Assembly: GCF_010560025.1 (NCBI RefSeq)
Contig: NZ_SAIY01000009.1
Coordinates: 234,994-298,993 of the forward strand
DNA from: Verrucosispora sioxanthis
GTDB taxonomy: Bacteria; Actinomycetota; Actinomycetes; Mycobacteriales; Micromonosporaceae
Direction of reading: 5' to 3'
DNA: 64,000 bases
Shown here: positions 17,610-25,176 of the stretch, in pieces
Numbering within the stretch: position 1 is the first letter of the stretch
How the letters are laid out: the number at the start of each line of letters is the position of its first letter
The notes under the pieces: model-generated
What the model saw: only the letters and a program-made list of their open reading frames with translations
Databases searched by the model: none
What the model was told of the DNA's origin: nothing
Position numbers and translations under genes: made by a program

Positions 17610-18479
17610 ATGTGCGACCTCCTGGTGATCGGCGGCCTCGGCGTCGACGTGCGGGTGCGGGTGCCCCGGCTGCCGCTGCCGGTGGTCGACTCGGTCACCG
17701 TCGACCCGATCGAGCTGCGGGTCGGCAACACCGGAGCCGGGGTGGTACTCGCCGCACACGCGCTGGGGCTACGGGTGACGGTGCTCGACACGGTGGGCGC
17801 GGACCCGGCCGGTGCCGTCGTGCGGGCCGCGCTGGCCCGTACCGGCGTGCGGACGGTCCTGGCCGACGACCCGGCGGGTACCCGGCGGTCGGTGAACCTG
17901 GTCGACCCCGGCGGACGGCGGATGTCGCTGTACGACCCCCGGGACTCGGACGGTCCACCCCCGTTCGCGGCGGCCCGGGTGGCGGAGCTGGTCCAGGACG
18001 CCACCCACGTCCATCTGTCGATCATGGGATGGGTGCGAAAACTGCTGCCCGACCTCGGTGACCTGCTCAGCGAGGGGGTGGGCAGCTCGACCGACCTGCA
18101 CGACTGGGACGGGCACAACCCGTACCACCGTCCCTTCGCCGACGTCGCCGAGCTGGTGCTGGTCAGCGGTGCGGCGCTCGACGACCGGGCGGCGACCGTG
18201 GCCGGCACGCTGGCGCCGCGCCCGGTGCTGGTGACCTGGGGCGCCGACGGCGCCGACCTGTACCTGGGCGGCGACGTGCGGCGGATCCCGGCGGCCGTGC
18301 CGCCCGGCCCGGTGATCGACACCAACGGCGCCGGGGACGCCTTCGCGGCGGGGATCATCACGGCCCGGTCGCGCGGCGCGACCTGGGCGGAGGCGGCCGG
18401 GTACGCGTCCCGGGTCGCAGCCGCCTCCTGCACCCACGACGGCATGGAGTACCCACCGGGCCTGCTGCCCCGCGACTGA
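17610..18479 (+). CDS. PfkB-family carbohydrate/nucleoside kinase
   Basis: 289 residues. Ribokinase fold: DLLVIGGLGVDVRVRV start, GNTGAGVVLAAHALG sugar-binding GG-type loop, and PfkB signature 2 DTNGAGDAFAAGIITA with catalytic Asp. It phosphorylates a hydroxymethyl group of a sugar or nucleoside with ATP; the substrate cannot be predicted. ATG at 17610 fits the conserved start; no strong SD is seen. Divergent from the helicase gene with about 88 bp between. Confidence 0.85.
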   Translation: MCDLLVIGGLGVDVRVRVPRLPLPVVDSVTVDPIELRVGNTGAGVVLAAHALGLRVTVLDTVGADPAGAVVRAALARTGVRTVLADDPAGTRRSVNLVDPGGRRMSLYDPRDSDGPPPFAAARVAELVQDATHVHLSIMGWVRKLLPDLGDLLSEGVGSSTDLHDWDGHNPYHRPFADVAELVLVSGAALDDRAATVAGTLAPRPVLVTWGADGADLYLGGDVRRIPAAVPPGPVIDTNGAGDAFAAGIITARSRGATWAEAAGYASRVAAASCTHDGMEYPPGLLPRD

Positions 18480-18587
18480 CCGACGGGCACCGGTCCGAAC
18501 CGGACTGCCGGCCCGAGGAGCAGCGGGCCGAGGCGGATCATCTCGCTTCGCCCTGCGGGTCACCGACGGCCGGGGCAGGATGGGCGC

Positions 18588-18794
18588 ATGGCATCCACGG
18601 TTGAGATCCCACTGGTGGGCGGCACGGCCGACGGCGAGCACGTCACCGTCGAACTGGACCCGAACGGCCGGCCCCCGCTGACCCACCATCACCTGGGGCC
18701 ACAGGGGCTGGCGGCAGCGGAGATCTACGAGTTGGAGTCCGTCGACGCCGACCGGCAGCAGTGGCGCTACTGCTGGCGGGGGCCGGCGGTCTGA
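18588..18794 (+). CDS. Small hypothetical protein
   Basis: 68 residues, acidic to neutral, no signal peptide or membrane helix: MASTVEIPLVGGTADGEH, then DPNGRPPLTHHH and a C-terminal EIYELESVDADRQQWRYCWRG. AGGATGGG precedes the ATG at suitable distance and codon third positions are G/C-rich, so it is likely real. No known domain recognised. Converges on the pyruvyl transferase gene 17 bp away. Confidence 0.65.
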   Translation: MASTVEIPLVGGTADGEHVTVELDPNGRPPLTHHHLGPQGLAAAEIYELESVDADRQQWRYCWRGPAV

Positions 18795-18811
18795 CCCGAC
18801 CCCCGCGCCGG

Positions 18812-19957
18812 TCAGGCGCCGACCTCGACCAGGGACCGGTTGCGCAGGCTCTCCAGCACCGCCCGGGTGACCTGAGAGGTGCCCCTGGCCTCGTCGCACA
18901 CCCGAGCCACCCGCTGGGCGGTGACCTCGGCCCGCTGCTCACGTTCGTCCCACAACTGGTCCACCTCGGCCAGCAGCGGGCCCTCCACCTCGCGTTCCAC
19001 GCCACGCAACGCCGGCACCCCGAGTCGCTGCGCGAGGTCGAAGACCTTGCCGGCGTACGGCAGCGGCAGGAACGGGGTGCCCATCATCGCCGCGAAGATC
19101 AGGAAGTGCAGGCGCATACCAACCGCGAGGTCGAAGTGCTTCATCAGCCCGAGGATCTGCTGCGGTGAGTAGGTGCCGTGCAGGATCCGCCCTCGCTCCG
19201 CGGCGATCATGTGCGACAGCACGCCGTGCGAGTGCCGGATGTCGTCGCGTTCCATCGGCACGAACAGCACGTGCGCGTCGATCCGGTGCACCAGGAAGTC
19301 ACCGATCTGCGCCAGCAGCCGGTGGTATCCGTCCACGTCCAGCCGTTCCGCCGCCCGGCCCGGCTCCCGCACGCTCATCCCGACCAGCCGTTTGCCGTCC
19401 GGCACGCCCTCCTCGCGGAGGAACTGAGCGGGAAAGTCCTCCGGTTCCAGCAGGAACGCCGGATCGCCGGTGACGGTGATCGGGTTGAGCAGGCCGGCCT
19501 CCTCCAGCACCATCCGCGACTCCTGGTCGCGTACGGTCACCTGGACCGCGCCGGCCAGCGTCTCCCGGACCATGCCGGTGTCCACCATCTCGCTGAGCGG
19601 CCCGACGCCAACGGCGTACGTCAGCAGCGGCAGACCCCGCTCCTGCGCCACCCGGACCACCCGCAGGTAGCGGCGTGCCTCCTTGTCGTAGAGGATGCCG
19701 CCGCCGCCCAGGATCAGCAGGTCGAGCTGGGACAGCACGAGGGCCGAGTCGGTCCGGCTGACCCCCTCCCACGGCACCGCCTCCACGTCTGGGTGGGCGA
19801 CGGCGGTGTGCGCGGGATTCCGTGAGAACACGATGATCCGCGCGTGCGGCTCCTGCTGACGCAGATCGGTCAGCAGACCGGTGAGGATCGCCTCGTCGCC
19901 CAGGTTGCGCCCACCGTACGAGCCGAGCACGCCGATGGTCAGTCCGGCACGCGTCAT
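18812..19957 (-). CDS. Polysaccharide pyruvyl transferase family protein
   Basis: 381 residues; ATG 19957 with GGGGAGGAG 7 nt upstream. Features of the CsaB/WcaK family: GVLGSYGGRNLGDEAILTGLL, DLLILGGGGILYD, YAVGVGPLS, VTVRDQESR, VTGDPAFLL and AVGMRLHFLIFAAMMGTPFLPLPYAGKV. Such enzymes transfer pyruvate from PEP onto cell-wall or exopolysaccharide sugars. It lies 390 bp upstream of a divergent hyaluronan-synthase-like gene pair, consistent with a surface-polysaccharide theme. The substrate is not predictable. Confidence 0.85.
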   Translation of the reverse strand: MTRAGLTIGVLGSYGGRNLGDEAILTGLLTDLRQQEPHARIIVFSRNPAHTAVAHPDVEAVPWEGVSRTDSALVLSQLDLLILGGGGILYDKEARRYLRVVRVAQERGLPLLTYAVGVGPLSEMVDTGMVRETLAGAVQVTVRDQESRMVLEEAGLLNPITVTGDPAFLLEPEDFPAQFLREEGVPDGKRLVGMSVREPGRAAERLDVDGYHRLLAQIGDFLVHRIDAHVLFVPMERDDIRHSHGVLSHMIAAERGRILHGTYSPQQILGLMKHFDLAVGMRLHFLIFAAMMGTPFLPLPYAGKVFDLAQRLGVPALRGVEREVEGPLLAEVDQLWDEREQRAEVTAQRVARVCDEARGTSQVTRAVLESLRNRSLVEVGA

Positions 19958-20346
19958 CCGTCGCTCCTCCCCAGGTGCGTCCGCTCGAGGTTTCCCCGCT
20001 GCGCTGGTGAACAGTCCTCGCGGTCTGCTCGGCCACCGGATCAGACGGTGCGGCTGGCGGATGGGTGCGGCCGGGCACTCGGGGCCGACCGGACAGACTG
20101 CGGCATTCCACGCGGGGCCGCTGTCGACAAGCCGACTACCCGGGCAACGACCGGCTGCGGCGCGCGTCAGGCGGTCACACATTAGCTCGATGGGGTGACA
20201 GAGCGTGGTTGACCCTGGTTGACGGCTTTGCGAGGGTGTCGACCGGATCCCGCACCCCGAGCGGCTGATCCAGCGGCGGCCGGGGCACGACTGGGGCTGC
20301 ACCCTGCCCGCCGCCACAGCCCCCGCAGCCCCGAGCGGAGAACTCG
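19958..20346. other. 389-bp divergent intergenic region with 5' leader hairpin
   Basis: It separates the pyruvyl transferase (minus) from the LPXTG microprotein (plus). Two TTGAC elements (about 20208 and 20219) could be -35 boxes but no clear -10 follows. A GGGGCTGC...GCAGCCCC pair just upstream of the microprotein start could form a leader hairpin. No gene supported. Confidence 0.35.
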
Positions 20347-20532
20347 ATGTCGTCAGGTAGCACCCTGCCCCGCACCGGATTCGACGTGGTCACCATCGGC
20401 GGTACCGCTGGTGTCGGCGTCGTGCAACTGTCGTTGCCGCTCGTCATCGCCGCTGTCGGTGTGCTGATGGTGGTCGCCGGTGCCTGCATGATCCGGATGA
20501 CGTTCCGACGCGGACGGCCGATCGACGGATGA
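20347..20532 (+). CDS. LPXTG-like membrane microprotein
   Basis: 61 residues. LPRTG at residues 7-11, a glycine-rich spacer, one hydrophobic helix (about 28-50: LSLPLVIAAVGVLMVVAGACMI) and a basic tail RMTFRRGRPIDG. This is the exact layout of a sortase cell-wall sorting signal (LPXTG, helix, positive tail) but without a signal peptide or passenger domain. GCGGAG lies about 7 nt before the ATG. Its stop overlaps the glycosyltransferase start as ATGA, so the two are translationally coupled. It could instead be a simple single-pass subunit of the synthase. Function unknown. Confidence 0.75.
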   Translation: MSSGSTLPRTGFDVVTIGGTAGVGVVQLSLPLVIAAVGVLMVVAGACMIRMTFRRGRPIDG

Positions 20533-21746
20533 GCGCGCGCATCGGACCCCGACGGGTGCTGCTCGCGGCGGCGGTCGTGCTGGCCGCCGCGGCGGTGTGG
20601 GCGATACACCATGTGTTCGCGGTCTCGGGCGCTCTCGACGGCGCCGGGCACCGCTTCACCTACGTGTACGCGGGCATGTTCCTGTTGCTGTTGTGGCAGA
20701 TCGGCGGTGCCTACCTGGAGCGGCCGGCGACGGCGACCGGCCAGGCTCGCGAGTATCTGGACGGGTTGCGGGTGGTGGCGATCGTCCCCGTCTACAACGA
20801 GGACCCGGCGGCGCTGCGTGCCTGCCTCGAATCCATGGTCAGCCAGGCCAACGCCGGCAAGCGGCACGCGCAGGCCGTGGCCGTACGCGCCACCGGCGAC
20901 GCGGACATCTACTGGACGGTCGACTCGGACACCGTTTCCGATCCGCGGGCGCTCGACGAGCTGCTGCTGCCGTTCGCTGATCCTCGTGTGCAGTCGGTGG
21001 CCGGCGTGGTGATGGCCGCGAACGTGGGGTCGTCGTTTCTCGCGCGGATCACCGACCTGTGGTTCGTCACGGGTCAGCTCACCGACCGGTCGTCGCTGTC
21101 GGTGTTCGGAGCGGTGTGGGTCAACTCCGGGCCGATCGCCGCCTATCGGGCTGAAGTCGTCCGGGACAACCTCGACGGCTACCTGACGGAGCGGTTCTTC
21201 GGCCGGCACGTGGCCTTCTCGGATGATTCCCTGTTGACGTTGTACGCGATGGTCAGGGGGCGCACCGTGCAGCAGCCGACCGCGTTCGCGTTCGCGTTGA
21301 TGCCGGACCGGTTCGGCCACCTGTGCCGCATGTACCTGCGGTGGATGCGGGGCAGTTTCATCCGCTCCTGGTGGCGGGTGCGGTACCTGCCGCTGCGGTC
21401 GTACGCCTGGTGGGCACATCTGCTGCGCTGGGCGTCGATGGTGGTCGCCACGGTGGTGTTCGTGACCGTCGTGTTCGTGTCCCCGATGGTCGAACCGACG
21501 CTCACGGCACTGCCGTGGCTGTTGTCGGTGACCTTCATCGTGGGGTGGGCACAGACGCTGCGCTACCTGACGGTCCGCCGGTCCGACGAGTCGACCGGCC
21601 GCCGGGTGTGGACGTGGCTGTTGGCGCCGGTGGCGGTGGTGTTCGCGGCGGTGGTGTTGCGAGTGATCCGCTGGTACGGGGCGGCGACGTGCTGGCGGAC
21701 CGGTTGGGGCACCCGGCAGCAGGTGGAGGTCGTGCTGGCGCGCTGA
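20529..21746 (+). CDS. Hyaluronan-synthase-like family 2 glycosyltransferase, probably internally deleted
   Basis: 405 residues. Two N-terminal helices, a GT2 domain and three to four C-terminal helices. Visible motifs: VVAIVPVYNED, NAGKRHAQA (HAS K-x-RHAQ), TVDSDTVSDP (DxD), WVNSGPIAAYR, FSDDSLLTLYA, LRWMRGSFIRSWW and C-terminal WGTRQQ. It should polymerise and extrude a polysaccharide from UDP-sugars. Odd: LESMVSQ runs directly into ANAGKRHAQ, whereas family members have roughly 40-50 residues there including the DDGS UDP-binding motif. This looks like an in-frame deletion and would probably abolish catalysis if real. Coupled to the LPXTG-like microprotein. Confidence 0.8.
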   Translation: MSARIGPRRVLLAAAVVLAAAAVWAIHHVFAVSGALDGAGHRFTYVYAGMFLLLLWQIGGAYLERPATATGQAREYLDGLRVVAIVPVYNEDPAALRACLESMVSQANAGKRHAQAVAVRATGDADIYWTVDSDTVSDPRALDELLLPFADPRVQSVAGVVMAANVGSSFLARITDLWFVTGQLTDRSSLSVFGAVWVNSGPIAAYRAEVVRDNLDGYLTERFFGRHVAFSDDSLLTLYAMVRGRTVQQPTAFAFALMPDRFGHLCRMYLRWMRGSFIRSWWRVRYLPLRSYAWWAHLLRWASMVVATVVFVTVVFVSPMVEPTLTALPWLLSVTFIVGWAQTLRYLTVRRSDESTGRRVWTWLLAPVAVVFAAVVLRVIRWYGAATCWRTGWGTRQQVEVVLAR

Positions 21747-21748
21747 CC

Positions 21749-21820
21749 GCGTACGCGGGCCGGCGGTTGGCAACCTCACCCTGCCGACCGCCGGCCCGGA
21801 CGGACGTCTCGCACCTCGAC
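21749..21820. repeat. Dispersed hairpin repeat, copy 1
   Basis: 72 bp, about 88% identical (8 mismatches, 1 gap by hand alignment) to 24031-24103 next to tRNA-Val. Contains a perfect 10-bp inverted repeat, GGGCCGGCGG 21757-21766 / CCGCCGGCCC 21788-21797. It sits directly after the glycosyltransferase stop and may act as its terminator. Confidence 0.65.
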
Positions 21821-21832
21821 ACTGGCCCCGCG

Positions 21833-21955
21833 TCGCTGACCGGCGACACCCTGTGCCACGTGGATCTCCGCGCGGACAACCTGCTCGTCGACCGGACCGG
21901 CCGCGTCACAGTGGTCGACTGGCCCTCGGCGGCTCGCGGCCCGGCCTGCTGGACA
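21833..21955 (+). pseudogene. Remnant of an aminoglycoside-phosphotransferase-like gene
   Basis: About 40 codons read SLTGDTLCHVDLRADNLLVD then RTGRVTVVDWPSAARGPA. HVDLRADN is the catalytic-loop (Brenner) motif of the APH/choline-kinase family, and VVDWPSAARG corresponds to the following DFG-like metal-binding segment. There is no N- or C-terminal domain around it. The expected GPAWLDT continuation needs one extra base near 21948. The fragment is bounded on both sides by repeat elements, so it is a decayed gene trapped between palindromes. Confidence 0.6.
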
Positions 21956-21970
21956 CCGCGCCCGATCGTC

Positions 21971-22090
21971 GAGGCAGCAGTATCGCCGATACTGCTGCCT
22001 CCGACCCGACGGCGAACCAGCAACATCCCCGAAACTGCTGCCTCCGACCGACGACGACTCCGCAACATCCCCGATGTTGTTGCCTCCCGC
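21971..22090. repeat. Three degenerate ~43-bp palindromic repeats
   Basis: The first unit is a perfect 15+1+15 palindrome (21971-22001, GAGGCAGCAGTATCG and its complement). Two related units follow at about 42-43-bp spacing (CCCGAAACTGCTGCCTCCGAC near 22028; CCCGATGTTGTTGCCTCC near 22070), the last with its own CAACATC/GATGTTG hairpin. Located between a pseudogene remnant and the end of a minus-strand hydrolase. They may be REP-like elements or a terminator array. Confidence 0.7.
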
Positions 22091-22140
22091 CCCCGGCGGC
22101 CCAGCAACAGCCACAGTTTGGGGACGGTGGGGTGGGGGTG

Positions 22141-22938
22141 TCAGGTGGGCGGGGTGGAGACGTGGGTGAGGAAGGGGAGGACCGCCGTGGGCAGGGCGGG
22201 TGAGTCGACGACGTCGTAGTGGGTGAGTCCAGGCAGGACGGCCAGCCGGGCGGCCGGTCGGTCGGTGCCGTCCCACCCGGCGTCCCGATGCCCGCCGCCG
22301 AGCAGGCCGAAGAACTCCACCATGTGTGCCGGGCGGACCGAGTCGGCGTCGGCGAAGACAAGCATCGTCGGGGTGGTGATCGAGGCGACCTCCGAGGACC
22401 AGTCGTAGTCACGGCGCAGCAGCTCGCCGGTCCTGGTCCAGAGCAGTGGCCAGTCCTGGGGCCGGGGCGCCACGCGACGGTAGAGCTGCTCGGGCGGGGT
22501 GCCACGCATCCGCTCGGCGGCCGCCTCGTCGGGCTCGGGCATGCCGGCGAGCACCTCGGGAAACCAGCCCTGCCGCCGACACGGCGCGGAGACCACCACC
22601 AGACGACGGAGCAACTGCCGGTGCTGCACCGCCATCCGCAGCGCGACCCCACCGCCGAGGGAGAAGCCGAGCACCTCGGCCTCGGCCAGGCCGAGGTGCA
22701 CGATCAGCGCCGCCACCTCGTCGGCCATCGACTCGTACCGCAGGGGGCGTCCGGTGTCCGGGGTGCGGCCATGACCGGGCAGATCGACGCTGACCACCAG
22801 GCGACGTCGCGCCAGCGCCGGCCGGATCGCGGCGAAGGTCTCCACCGCGCCGAACCCGCCGTGCAGCAGCACCAGCGGTCGACCGGTGCCGTGCGTCTCG
22901 TACCAGAATCGGACGCCGTCGAGCCGCGCGTAGCCCAT
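22141..22938 (-). CDS. Alpha/beta-fold hydrolase
   Basis: 265 residues; ATG 22938 with GGAGG about 5 nt upstream. Alpha/beta hydrolase signatures: VLLHGGFGAVETF oxyanion HG, DLPGHGRTPD, nucleophile elbow GFSLGGG (Ser), acid-region VFADADSVRP and catalytic His in LTHYDVVD. Probably a soluble esterase or lipase-like enzyme; substrate unknown. A longer in-frame reading exists upstream but lacks conserved sequence. No operon partner. Confidence 0.85.
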   Translation of the reverse strand: MGYARLDGVRFWYETHGTGRPLVLLHGGFGAVETFAAIRPALARRRLVVSVDLPGHGRTPDTGRPLRYESMADEVAALIVHLGLAEAEVLGFSLGGGVALRMAVQHRQLLRRLVVVSAPCRRQGWFPEVLAGMPEPDEAAAERMRGTPPEQLYRRVAPRPQDWPLLWTRTGELLRRDYDWSSEVASITTPTMLVFADADSVRPAHMVEFFGLLGGGHRDAGWDGTDRPAARLAVLPGLTHYDVVDSPALPTAVLPFLTHVSTPPT

Positions 22939-23082
22939 CTGCCTCCTTCCACGTCCGGGTCGGGACCGACCACGCCGCACCGAATCCCGTCCGAGCGGAC
23001 CAGTGCCGAGTGGGTCGACGCCGATACGATCGGTGGGTCTCGATACTCTCGGTAGGTGCCCACCCGGACGAGGTGAGCTGCG

Positions 23083-23943
23083 GTGGCCGTCGTCGTCGAC
23101 CTGCTCAACGTCACGATCATCCTGCACGGGCTGCTGAAGGTGACCGCGATCACGAACGCGATCCGCTGGATCAGCGAACGAGGCCGGGACTACCGGCTCG
23201 CGTACGACCGGATGCCGCCCGCCGACGACGCGGCCAAGCTTCGCCTGCTGGACGAGTGCGGCGGCACGTTCTTCCCGTTCGGCGCCAAAGATCACCGGAT
23301 CCGGCGACGGTACCTGCGGTGGCAGCGACGATCCCGGCGGTGGCGGGCGGCGGCCGTCGCGCTGCGGCTCTGGGCCACGGTCTGCTTCACCGCGCCCGGG
23401 CTGGTCGCGTTGACCGTCCTCAGCACGGCCGGGCCCGCCTTCTTCCTCCCCCGGCCGCCGGGCGCCCGCTGGCTCACTCTCGGCGCCGCACTCGTCGCCG
23501 CCGCCATCGTCATCGCGATGTTCTTCGAGGCGCTGACCTGGTATCTGACCGTACGCGGCTACGCCCGCCGGTTCCTCACCACAGGTTTCCACCGGACCCG
23601 GGTCGACTCGACCGGGGAGAACCTCGCGGAGTTGCGGATCTACATCTACCTCGCCGCGTCGATGGTGCTGGCCAACTCCATGCTCTGCCTGACGGCAGCG
23701 GTCTCCTTCGGCTCCTACCGGTACCTCGACGGCAGCGCGGTCGGCTACGGTCCCAGCGCCGTCGCCGCGGCCTGCCTGCACACCGCGTCGAGCATGTCCT
23801 TCCTGGGCGAGTCACCCTTCACCACGCACAATTCGGTGGGCAGCCTGATCGGCGTGCTCGACCTCGGGTCGGGCGTGATGCTGATCCTGTTCGGGCTGAC
23901 GCTACTGCCCGCCATCCTCAACCTGAGCGGACGAACCGAGTAG
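23083..23943 (+). CDS. Hypothetical four-helix membrane protein
   Basis: 286 residues. GTG 23083 with GAGGTG about 8 nt upstream. A cytoplasmic-looking charged N-terminal region (AIRWISERGRDYRLAY to RRYLRWQRRSRRW) is followed by hydrophobic helices near 90-115, 130-155, 190-215 and 255-280. The last two flank SSMSFLGESPFTTHNSVGS, which resembles the pore-loop position of two-helix ion channels but lacks a TVGYG filter. No family recognised with certainty. Ends 6 bp before the tRNA-Val gene on the opposite strand. Confidence 0.65.
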   Translation: MAVVVDLLNVTIILHGLLKVTAITNAIRWISERGRDYRLAYDRMPPADDAAKLRLLDECGGTFFPFGAKDHRIRRRYLRWQRRSRRWRAAAVALRLWATVCFTAPGLVALTVLSTAGPAFFLPRPPGARWLTLGAALVAAAIVIAMFFEALTWYLTVRGYARRFLTTGFHRTRVDSTGENLAELRIYIYLAASMVLANSMLCLTAAVSFGSYRYLDGSAVGYGPSAVAAACLHTASSMSFLGESPFTTHNSVGSLIGVLDLGSGVMLILFGLTLLPAILNLSGRTE

Positions 23944-23949
23944 AGGGTG

Positions 23950-24024
23950 TGGTGGGCGCGGCAGGTTTCGAACCTGCGACCCCTCGCTTGTAAGGCGAGT
24001 GCTCTCCCACTGAGCTACGCGCCC
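23950..24024 (-). tRNA. tRNA-Val (anticodon UAC), CCA encoded
   Basis: Read on the minus strand: acceptor stem GGGCGCG/CGCGCCC, D-arm AGCTCAGTGGGAGAGC, anticodon stem CTCGC/GCGAG with loop CTTACAA (anticodon TAC, reads GUA), T-arm GCAGG TTCGAAA CCTGC, discriminator A and genomically encoded CCA. All stems pair. It is downstream of ahpE on the same strand, separated by a hairpin repeat. Confidence 0.95.
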
Positions 24025-24030
24025 GGGACG

Positions 24031-24103
24031 CCGTACGGCGGGCCGGCGGTTGGCAAGCTTACCCTGCCACCCGCCGGCCCGGACGGATGCCTCGCACCCC
24101 GAC
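24031..24103. repeat. Dispersed hairpin repeat, copy 2
   Basis: 73 bp, about 88% identical to 21749-21820. The same perfect GGGCCGGCGG (24040-24049) / CCGCCGGCCC (24071-24080) stem. It lies between the ahpE stop and the 5' end of tRNA-Val, so it may terminate ahpE transcription before the tRNA. Confidence 0.65.
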
Positions 24104-24111
24104 GCGTCGGG

Positions 24112-24576
24112 TCAGGCCACGGCCTCCGCCAGGGCCTTGCGCCAGCTCTGCTGATCGCGGGATTCCCCAGGCGGGTTCATCTCGGCGAAGCGGACCACGC
24201 CGGCCCGGTCGATGACGAAGGTGCCGCGGTTGGCGATGCCGGCGACGTCGTTGAAGACGCCGTACGCCTGGGCGACCGCGCCGTGTGGCCAGAAGTCCGA
24301 CAGCAGCGGGAATTCGTAGCCCTCCCGCTCCGCCCAGATCTTGTGGGCGTACACCGAGTCGACGCTGACGGTCAGCACCTGGACCTCGTCGTTGACGTAC
24401 TCGTCGAGGTTGTCCCGCACCTCGGTCAGCTCACCCTGGCACACGCCGGTGAACGCCAGCGGGTAGAAGACCAGCAGGACGGTGCGTCGGCCGCGGAAGT
24501 CGGAGAGCCGGACCTGCTGGTTGTTCTGGTCCTTCAACACGAAGTCGGGCGCCTCGACGCCAACCTCGATGGGCAT
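24112..24576 (-). CDS. ahpE: AhpE-type one-Cys peroxiredoxin
   Basis: 154 residues. Peroxiredoxin fold with peroxidatic Cys46 in PLAFTGVCQGEL (the PxxxTxxC motif). The segments LLSDFWPHGAVAQAYGVFND and GIANRGTFVIDR closely match M. tuberculosis AhpE (Rv2238c). It reduces hydrogen peroxide, alkyl hydroperoxides and peroxynitrite using a thiol cofactor or mycoredoxin (family knowledge). GAGGAG 5 nt before the ATG. Downstream of the DUF3052 gene, the same neighbour as in mycobacteria. Confidence 0.92.
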   Translation of the reverse strand: MPIEVGVEAPDFVLKDQNNQQVRLSDFRGRRTVLLVFYPLAFTGVCQGELTEVRDNLDEYVNDEVQVLTVSVDSVYAHKIWAEREGYEFPLLSDFWPHGAVAQAYGVFNDVAGIANRGTFVIDRAGVVRFAEMNPPGESRDQQSWRKALAEAVA

Positions 24577-24629
24577 GCGAACTCCTCGGGTGGGTTCGGG
24601 ACGGCCTCGGTCGCTCGCCGTGGGTCGGG

Positions 24630-25067
24630 TTACTTCTTGCCCTTGGCGCCGCGACGCAGCACGAGTCGGGCACCGCTCCAGTCCTTGCCGGCGTTGACCG
24701 TGGAGGTCTGCTGGAGGCCGGCGGTGGGTGCGGACTCGGCGATCTCGCTCGGCTCGACGTGGCCCTCGCGGCCGGCCTTGGGCGTCAGCAGCCACACGAC
24801 CCCGTTGTCGGCCAGCGGGCCGAGGGCGTCGACGAGCAACTCGAAGAGATCACCGTCGCCGTCCCGGTACCAGACCAGCACCGCGTCGACGACCTCGTCG
24901 GTGTCCTCGTCGACCAGATCTCCACAACGGTCGGTCAGGGCGTCCCGGAGATCGGAGTCGACGTCGTCGTCGTAGCCCATCTCCATGACGACCATCCCCG
25001 GCTCGATGCCGAACCGGTCCGCCAGGCTGCGTACCCCGTCAGCAGCCTGACCAGCGGTCGCGCTCAC
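24630..25067 (-). CDS. DUF3052 family protein
   Basis: 145 residues from GTG 25067, chosen because AGGAGG lies 9 nt upstream; ATG 25085 would place the SD inside the gene. Conserved segments: SLADRFGIEPGMVVMEMGYDDD, VDAVLVWYRDGDGDLFELLVDA, NGVVWLLTPKAGREGHVEPSEIAESAPTAGLQ. The last resembles PH- or methyltransferase-like small-domain repeats, but no activity is known. The orthologue Rv2239c neighbours ahpE. The C-terminus is basic (RRGAKGKK). Confidence 0.85.
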   Translation of the reverse strand: MSATAGQAADGVRSLADRFGIEPGMVVMEMGYDDDVDSDLRDALTDRCGDLVDEDTDEVVDAVLVWYRDGDGDLFELLVDALGPLADNGVVWLLTPKAGREGHVEPSEIAESAPTAGLQQTSTVNAGKDWSGARLVLRRGAKGKK

Positions 25068-25176
25068 TGTCGCGTGCCTCCTCATCTCGTCCGAGCCGGC
25101 GTCTGCTCGACGCCGTCAGGCAAAGTCCACACAGTTGTGCCCTCCTGCGCAAGTGGCGCACCGGGTGGAACGAAAT

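Noticed and set aside
21971..22090. Possible CRISPR array
   Set aside because: Only three degenerate units with internal palindromes and no unique spacers of constant length; no cas genes anywhere in the window.
21749..24103. attL/attR of an integrated element at tRNA-Val
   Set aside because: The repeated segment lies outside the tRNA 3' end, is imperfect and palindromic, and no integrase or excisionase is present between the copies.
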